From NCBI GenBank assembly GCA_958430865.1, contig CAUDNR010000356.1, positions 1 to 11,440 of the forward strand: a DNA stretch of 11,440 nt. Direction: 5' to 3'. The position numbers and the translations under genes are program-made. This stretch comes from Entrophospora sp. SA101 (taxonomy: Eukaryota; Glomeromycota; Glomeromycetes; Entrophosporales; Entrophosporaceae). Of this stretch, positions 6,041 through 11,440 are shown one piece after another. The notes under the pieces were generated by a model. It had not been told where the DNA came from. It did no database searches and saw only the letters and a program-made list of their open reading frames with translations. Every line of letters begins with the position of its first letter. Within the stretch, counting starts at the first letter, position 1.

Positions 6041-8178
6041 CCTTAGTCTTGGAAATACCAATGTGTGGTTATGATTTAAATAATAATAATAATAATTGAC
6101 GATCCCTTTGTGAATGGCAACGGAGAAATCCGTGGTTCTATTATTATATGATATACTAATATACTAATTTGATGATATCCCATTCTGATTCATTGTGTCA
6201 AATTGGATTTTATCAATCTTTTTTATATTTTTAGTATTTTAGAGCAAATGATCCATGACAGATATATTTATTCAACAATTTATCTTTCCAAATTTGGAAT
6301 TTCTAAATATTGTATAATAATAATAAACAATTTTAAATTAGATTGTTTACCACACACAACACCAAACTAAAGACCAAATAAACATACATACGAATATGCA
6401 TGCTTAATACTCCTCATCTAAGTAGTTGCTCGCCTAATAGAGCTGTGCCACTTTATTTATTAATAATAAAATTAAATTTAAAAGGTAGGACAAAGATTGG
6501 TCACGGGAAAAGTTTTCATAACATGAAGAAATTATTAAACAATGTATTTTAAAATATGTATAAAATAAATTCTAAATAAATAAAACCAACAATCTTTTGC
6601 GTTAATATATATAAAAAAAAAAATCAATAAAATCGTTTATATTCAACGAAATAATATGTCATATTATTTATATTATTATATTGCTATTACTGTTATTATC
6701 CGATTGGAACGAACATTTGACCTGTGCAACCTTACGAGTAGCTACACTAATATCAAGGTCACTAAAGAAACTCAACTTTGACACTATTTACTACCCCATA
6801 TCAATATCGAAATTTGAATAGGTATTGCACTAAAATTTTTAAAATTACATTTATTCTTTTAGTATTCTTTTTTTTATTGCAACTTGAGAATATATTTTTA
6901 ATGTTCCTATTGTGATTTTTTATTAGGTTACAATCATTCCAATTGTTCCTCAAAATGATTACGAAAGCAGCACTTGCACATTCGTTGATGGTTTGTTTAA
7001 TCTGACACTTGATGTTTATTTTTTCCTTAATTAATTCATTTTCTCAATATATGATCTTTTTGGACTACGAATTCAAACTGCGATTATATAATAACTCCTA
7101 TCTCTGCGGACAATTTTTATATGTTTGCAGATGATTATGAAATTACCAAATGTATAATATGATTTTTTTGTGGTATCACATGATAACCGTAAACTTGGGT
7201 TCAAAATTTTATTATTATCATTATATATTAATATTTATATTAAATAATATAAAATTTTGAAACTCAAAATGATTGGGCCCTTTTACACGCATCATTTGAA
7301 AATCATACGATATTAATTCATTTTAATTAGACAACTGTTGTTATTTACGAAAAAATTCCCCAGATGCTAACTAAAATACTAAAATGATCGTGTGTTATTT
7401 AATAAAAAACCTGATTGAAAGACAAATTTTGCAGATAAATACCTATTTTGGTCATAATTAAATGTAAAATGAGGCTACTAAAAAAACTAAATAAATCAAA
7501 TGACACATCCTCTTGGCGCAGTATACAGTTTAAGGGGGTCCTGCGTCCTAACAAATAGGCCCTTAAGAGAAGACGAGAAAATATGGAATGAATCGGAGAG
7601 AGACTTGATGAAGGTGGATGGAAAAATCACTTAAATTGTTTGATGAAATAGCTCTAGAATCATAAAAAAATCGATGCCATTGAAGAGGATAAAATATTTG
7701 TTTATGGTCAATATTAAAGGATCTTGGATATGAAACTAAAATTATAACATCACACTAACTGTTATATGAAAGAAAGAAAAAATGAAACCAAAAAAGAATT
7801 TCCGAGGAAATAAATTATTTAATTGATACAAAAGCTTTTCAATGACCCGTTTTTGAATGATCAGTTATTTCTGGGGTATATTATTGAGAGGATTATATGA
7901 TTTCCAAGAACTATGGCCGATCTAAAAAGCAAAGTTCGTGAATTAGAAGTTCCAAACTCATTCAAATTTTATTGAAAGAATGTAAAGAAAAATCTTGTAA
8001 AAAAAATAAAATAATGCAAAAAAGCCAATTAATAAATCATAAATCAAAATAGAAACAATAATAATATAATAATTAAGCTAAATAAGACCTAAAAAGCAGA
8101 TAGCAGTAGTACAATTGTTCCAATTTGATCCCTGAAATTTTCTTTGTGGCAAGGGAAAAAAATATTTTTTCATTATTA
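6041..8178. other. AT-rich gene-free stretch
   Basis: About 2.1 kb without a supported gene. Weak items are: a minus-strand open frame at about 6665-6784 reading SFFSDLDISVATRKVAQVK without a start; a perfect 13-bp inverted repeat at 7200-7212 and 7249-7261; a short inverted TTAAGGG/CCCTTAA at 7530-7536 and 7560-7566 in a G+C-richer patch; and a 20-codon plus-strand frame (7913-7975) reading MADLKSKVRELEVPNS, which resembles the start of a coiled-coil protein. None is enough to call a gene. Confidence 0.45.
7200..7261. repeat. 13-bp inverted repeat, 36-bp spacer
   Basis: TTCAAAATTTTAT at 7200-7212 is the exact reverse complement of 7249-7261, and weaker similarity extends outward. It could be a short foldback element; in such AT-rich DNA chance is also possible. 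Confidence 0.5.
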
Positions 8179-8227
8179 TTTAAAAAAATATTAATTAACA
8201 AATAATATTAATTAATATTTTTTTAAA
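8179..8227. repeat. Perfect 20-bp inverted repeat just upstream of the RING gene
   Basis: Positions 8179-8198 and 8208-8227 are exact reverse complements around a 9-bp spacer, and could form a cruciform or RNA hairpin. It ends 20 bp before the first ATG of the RING gene, in its likely promoter or 5' leader. It is made only of A and T, so slippage or chance is not excluded. A regulatory role is unproven. Confidence 0.7.
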
Positions 8228-8247
8228 AAAAAGAATTCACACTTTTA

Positions 8248-9640
8248 ATGTTATTAAAAATGATTAGACGATTTTTATTATTACTGCTCTTTGCACATTG
8301 TCTTTTTGTTGTTCACTGGTGTCATTTTGGTACCATAGCGGCTGATGCAACCATCCTTGTGGTGGTAAGTTCTTTTATTATGAGTAAATAACTGATTTGT
8401 TTAAAAAATTCATTAAACAAGGATGAATGAATATTCTTTGTTAAATTTAAATTATTTAGGAAAAATCTGATCAATGATTCTTGTTGTTTTTTAATCGTTT
8501 GATTAATGATATTTCATTTCATTATTCATCAATTTTTTTATAAAAATAATAAGGCAACAAATGTAACATATCAAGATAGAATGGCTGCTTTTGGTCCACG
8601 GTTAACAGAAGAAGGACTTATCGGCAATCTTATTCCAATAGAATCTATTGAGGTTGATAATCAGAAAGGTTGTTTGAAATTAGAAAAAAAAATTGAAACT
8701 AAAAATTGGATAGCTCTTGTAGAGCGTGGCCAGTGTTCATTTATTGATAAAATACGTAATATGCAAGCATCTGGTGCTATTGCTGTTGTTGTGGGTGACA
8801 ATGAGCGCAATAGTTTAATAACAATGTATGCTACAGGTAAATATGTTTTTTATTCTTATTTACTTGCTAGCTTTTTTAAAAAAAAATAAAATAAAATAAG
8901 ATAAAATTAAACAAGAAATATTTTTCATTCTTCATGCTTGAATGAAACTTTTAGGAGATACTTCAGATGTAGAGATTCCATCAGTATTTATTGCACAAAA
9001 TGAATATAGAGAACTTCGGTTACTTTCTTTATTAGTAAATCGAAATCCTTTAAAGATACAACTTATTAAAGATGATCTTTTACAGTGGTAATAACGAATC
9101 AATTGTCATCATTGTTTGAACGATTAATTATCAAATATTAATTTTTTTATATGATTATTTTATTATAGGCCATTATTAGATATAATTATTGTCATAATTT
9201 TGTTCCCAACGATTATGATGATATTTATTTATGTTTTATGGCACATTCGTCAACGTCAAAGACGTAAACAAGAAATTGCACCTCAACAAGTTGTTGGTAA
9301 TTTGCCTACAAAGATTTTCTATTTATCAAAAAGACAAGAAAATGATCCTCAAGAATGTGCTATATGTTTGGAGGATTATGTTGACAAGGATGAATTGAGA
9401 ATTATGCCTTGCAGACATGAATTTCATGTAATATGTATTGATAGCTGGTTAACCACCAGAAAAAGATTTGTGAGTATTAAATTTTTTATGATAATCCATT
9501 ATTTCTTTAACCAAGAAGAAATGAATATTAATATTTTTCTTTTCTCCTATTTTTTTTAAAAGTGTCCAATTTGTAAACGTGACATTTGTATACCAACAGA
9601 AGAAACTCCTCTATTGTCAAATAATGAACCTTCTCCGTAA
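8248..9640 (+). CDS. PA-TM-RING-H2 protein, probable E3 ubiquitin ligase (5 exons)
   Basis: The exons are 8248-8364, 8554-8836, 8955-9087, 9169-9469 and 9563-9640. All four introns are GT-AG (donors GTAAGT, GTAAAT, GTAATA, GTGAGT), and the phases join without a break to give 303 residues. Residues 1-35 are a signal peptide ([20 protein letters not shown] core). Residues 40-165 form a protease-associated domain, including [19 protein letters not shown] and [10 protein letters not shown]. Residues 180-202 are a membrane span, followed by a basic HIRQRQRRK stop-transfer segment. The RING-H2 finger has C241, C244, C259, H261, H264, C267, C279 and C282, all zinc ligands present; the last intron falls exactly before C279. 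The architecture is that of RNF13/GRAIL-type ligases, which ubiquitinate targets at endosomal, lysosomal or vacuolar membranes. The tail holds EETPLL, an acidic dileucine sorting motif. A second in-frame ATG at 8260 would give 299 residues. It converges with SKP1. Confidence 0.92.
8365..8553 (+). other. Intron 1 of the RING gene
   Basis: 189 bp, GTAAGT...AAG, phase 0. It separates the signal-peptide exon from the PA-domain exon. The frame stays open for some codons upstream of the acceptor, so an open frame starting at 8506 is misleading. Confidence 0.85.
8837..8954 (+). other. Intron 2 of the RING gene
   Basis: 118 bp, GTAAAT...TTTTAG, phase 1. Splicing joins MYATG to [13 protein letters not shown], a normal PA-domain continuation. 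Confidence 0.88.
9088..9168 (+). other. Intron 3 of the RING gene
   Basis: 81 bp, GTAATA...TTATAG, phase 2. It splits the Trp178 codon just before the membrane span. Confidence 0.88.
9470..9562 (+). other. Intron 4 of the RING gene
   Basis: 93 bp, GTGAGT...AAAAG, phase 0. It interrupts the RING finger between the sixth and seventh zinc ligands; splicing joins TTRKRF to CPICKR. Confidence 0.9.
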
Positions 9641-9722
9641 TTCATGGTCTATTTGTAAACGTGACATTGGATTACCAATAGAAGAAACTCCTTTACTATC
9701 AAATAATCCATAATTCATGGTT
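9571..9722 (+). repeat. Tandem duplication of the terminal RING exon
   Basis: The segment from 9571 (TTGTAAACGTGACATT) to 9652 recurs from 9653 to 9722, an 82-bp period. The second copy is about 12 bp shorter and carries a few substitutions. Both copies encode [14 protein letters not shown] and a TAA followed by TTCATGG. The second copy lies after the functional stop and lacks an AG acceptor and the CP dipeptide, so it is probably untranslated 3' UTR sequence. Confidence 0.88.
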
Positions 9723-10046
9723 TTTAAAAATATATACATATATATGAAATCAAATATTTATATTTATCTTTATGTACTGATAAATATATTAATTAAACAA
9801 TATAAATATATTAATTATAATTAAATAATCTAAACAATTTGCTTTTTGATTATTATACTATAAAAACATGTATATACGTTTATATATTGCGTTTAAGAAT
9901 CTTTTTCTTGACCAATATAAAATTAATCTTTTTCTTATCTTGAAATATATGTTTATTTTGTATTAAAAAAAAAAAGATTATTTAAAGATTTTCTTTCGAA
10001 ATAAAGAATTTGTATTTTGTAGAAACTTTTTTTGGTGCATTATTAT
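9723..10046. other. Convergent intergenic region with candidate poly(A) signals
   Basis: AT-rich sequence between the 3' ends of the RING gene (+) and SKP1 (-). On the minus strand AATAAA lies at 9952-9957, about 90 bases past the SKP1 stop, a sensible position for its poly(A) signal. On the plus strand AATAAA at 10000-10005 is about 360 bases past the RING stop, so a nearer non-canonical signal may be used. No gene was seen. Confidence 0.5.
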
Positions 10047-10852
10047 TTATCTGCATTCAGCCCATTCATTTTCTTTGCGTATTTGATCTTCTTCTTCCTG
10101 TGTAAAATCATTCTGTATATTGAACATAGATCTTATTTCCTCGGGTGACCTCTCTCTAATCATATTTGCAATATTTTTACACGAAATATCCCTAATATTC
10201 ATTAATTAATAATATTATTCACACACGTATAAATACATATATATAAATACTGAAATACACATATAAATATTATATTTACAATAATGGTTTTATATCCAAA
10301 TAATTTGCTGCCTAGAAAAACCAAAACAGAATTAATGATAAAAAATCTTTTTAAAAGATAATTAATATCATTTACCAAGATAATCTCAAAAAGCATATCA
10401 TGCTCCAAATCCAAATATTTTTGATCCCAATCATCAATCTCAATAAGTTTCTTATGAGCATCATCATGGTCATCGAATAAATGTGAATCTTTTGCATGAT
10501 ATTCACACCATTCAAGCACCTAAATAAATAATTATTTATTTTTAAATACTTTTTTTTTAAAAAAATAATAAATGTTTTAAATGTATATACTTACTTTCCT
10601 TAACACTGTTTCTTTAACATTAGGAAGAGGAATTACTTGATCGGTGTCTCCAATGTCTAATTATCGAGTAATATTAATAAAACTAGGAAAAGCCATTCAT
10701 ATAATAATAATAAAATTAGTACCTTCAATCATATTTTTGAGCAAGACGGAACGACTAGCAGCTAACACATTAACTGTGAACTCTACCTCATCGTTGCTTT
10801 TCAACGTAACCTTTTGAGTTTCCATTATTTTATCAATAGTAACTGAGGCCAT
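10047..10852 (-). CDS. SKP1: SKP1, SCF ubiquitin ligase adaptor (5 exons)
   Basis: Minus-strand exons are 10852-10723, 10656-10595, 10519-10376, 10311-10280 and 10191-10047. All introns are GT-AG and the phases join exactly into 170 residues ending in TAA. SKP1 bridges F-box proteins to cullin 1 in SCF E3 ligases, in cytoplasm and nucleus. The BTB/POZ-like N-terminal domain is seen in [36 protein letters not shown] and VLEWCEYH (residues 15-72), followed by an acidic insert and DDWDQKYL. The F-box-binding C-terminal domain runs from [18 protein letters not shown] (107-124) through [14 protein letters not shown] to [20 protein letters not shown] and R170. The C-terminal NEWAE(x)R form is typical of fungal SKP1. 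Compared with the usual start near MxxVKLxSSDG, there are about nine extra N-terminal residues (DKIMETQK region). Length is normal for the family (about 160-195). No key segment is missing. Confidence 0.95.
10192..10279 (-). other. SKP1 intron 4
   Basis: 88 bp on the minus strand, GTAAAT...ATTAG, phase 2. Splicing makes the Leu codon in KPLLDISCKN. Confidence 0.9.
10312..10375 (-). other. SKP1 intron 3
   Basis: 64 bp on the minus strand, GTAAAT...TTCTAG, phase 0, between FEIIL and AANYLDIK. With intron 4 it leaves a micro-exon of only 32 nt (10280-10311). Confidence 0.9.
10520..10594 (-). other. SKP1 intron 2
   Basis: 75 bp on the minus strand, GTAAGT...TTTAG, phase 0, between ETVLRK and VLEWCEYH. 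Confidence 0.9.
10657..10722 (-). other. SKP1 intron 1
   Basis: 66 bp on the minus strand, GTACTA...AATTAG, phase 1. It splits the Asp codon in NMIEDIGDTD. Confidence 0.9.
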
Positions 10853-11440
10853 TATATTTATTTTTATATAGGAATTTACTAATAATTTATATTGTTTAAA
10901 AATTGAATTGTGAAAAATAATTCTGCATCATTTTTATATGATTGACGAAGATGTTACACGAATCGCTTAATTGTAAATTTTTATTTAGGTAACGCAAATA
11001 ATCCTTGGAATAGATAATTCTTCGAATTTCCGCTTGTTGATTGATTCGGTCCATGACTTACTTCCTTTTCCGCGTGACTGGGAATTTATAGATTTTTCCT
11101 GATCCAGATTTTTTTTTATCTGTATCAGGGTTACTTATCTACTACCACTACTGGGATATTCACACTTGTAATTCCCCGTCACCAATCAGGATTTTCGTGT
11201 AATAAATTCAAAAAATAAAAAATTCCGATTTGTATGTACGCGTTATAATGAATTTATAAATTAATCATAAAATAATTTATTTAATATATTGGAAGAGGAA
11301 TATTGAGAATGAGTATTTAGAATATTTATTTAATATATTGTATATTAACATTAGTACGTTACGCATGAATTTACACACATAATGTCAAATAGAATCGCCA
11401 TTTATTTATAAAATATACAATACAGCATCGATGAATATAT
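10853..11440. other. Upstream region of SKP1, no further gene
   Basis: 588 bp that should hold the SKP1 promoter. It contains a near-perfect 12-bp inverted repeat (11098-11109 and 11118-11129) and a CCAAT word at about 11182 on the plus strand, roughly 330 bp from the ATG. No clear TATA box position can be argued in such AT-rich DNA. No ORF or RNA gene was seen to the window end. Confidence 0.4.
11098..11129. repeat. 12-bp inverted repeat around a T-run
   Basis: CCTGATCCAGAT, then eight T, then ATCTGTATCAGG; the arms pair with one mismatch. It lies about 250 bp upstream of the SKP1 ATG. It could be a small foldback element or a regulatory site; function unknown. Confidence 0.55.

Noticed and set aside
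6410..6460. Possible tRNA-like sequence
   Set aside because: No cloverleaf, T-arm or box A/B arrangement could be made.
7913..7975. 20-codon frame MADLKSKVRELE...
   Set aside because: It looks like the start of a coiled-coil protein but stops at once and has no continuation in other frames. Too short to call.
8506..8889. 127-codon single-exon gene for the PA domain
   Set aside because: The start lies in intron 1 and the end runs into intron 2. Splicing at GT-AG sites restores a full PA-TM-RING protein with signal peptide.
9200..9559. 119-codon single-exon RING gene
   Set aside because: It would lack C7 and C8 of the RING, which lie in exon 5 after the GTGAGT...AAAAG intron.
10202..10519. 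105-codon minus-strand gene starting within LEWCEYH
   Set aside because: It is exon 3 of SKP1 read through into introns 3 and 4. The true start is at 10852.

Overview
The window looks like nuclear DNA from an intron-rich, very AT-rich fungus. The best guess is an arbuscular mycorrhizal fungus of the Rhizophagus type (Glomeromycotina). This rests on strong AT bias, several short GT-AG introns per gene, a fungal-type SKP1 C-terminus, and gene-poor stretches full of decayed transposon and PIF1-helicase remains. The species is inferred, not proven.

Only two intact genes are supported, both in the right-hand third. The first, at 8248-9640 (+), is a five-exon gene for a 303-residue PA-TM-RING protein: signal peptide, protease-associated lumenal domain, one membrane span and a C-terminal RING-H2 finger. 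It is a probable E3 ubiquitin ligase of the endolysosomal or vacuolar membranes. The second, at 10047-10852 (-), is a five-exon gene for a 170-residue SKP1, the adaptor joining F-box proteins to cullin 1 in SCF ubiquitin ligases. The two genes converge on a 406-bp AT-rich intergenic region. Both act in ubiquitin transfer, but nothing in the sequence shows that they work together.

The left two thirds (1-8178) hold no intact gene that I can see. From left to right there are: a decayed coiled-coil gene on the minus strand (1-879) with many stops; a dead PIF1-like helicase (1604-2793) split by a 244-bp MITE with an exact 8-bp target duplication; three tandem copies of a roughly 140-180 bp repeat (2995-3451); an exon-like minus-strand fragment (3501-3641); a 113-bp pogo/Tigger-like MITE (4141-4253) beside a decayed pogo/CENP-B-type DNA-binding domain (4290-4460); an imperfect hairpin (4513-4586); a cluster of TTGCGTC motifs (4850-4934); two further coding-like fragments (5103-5207 and 5345-5815); a 78-bp-period duplication rich in TTTCGRCAG (5871-6040); and about 2 kb of AT-rich DNA with nothing convincing.

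The points most worth a second look are the MITE insertion, whose removal reconnects the helicase frame exactly; the partial duplication of the last RING exon just after its stop codon; and the pogo remnant beside its matching MITE. I found no evidence of an undescribed multi-gene system.
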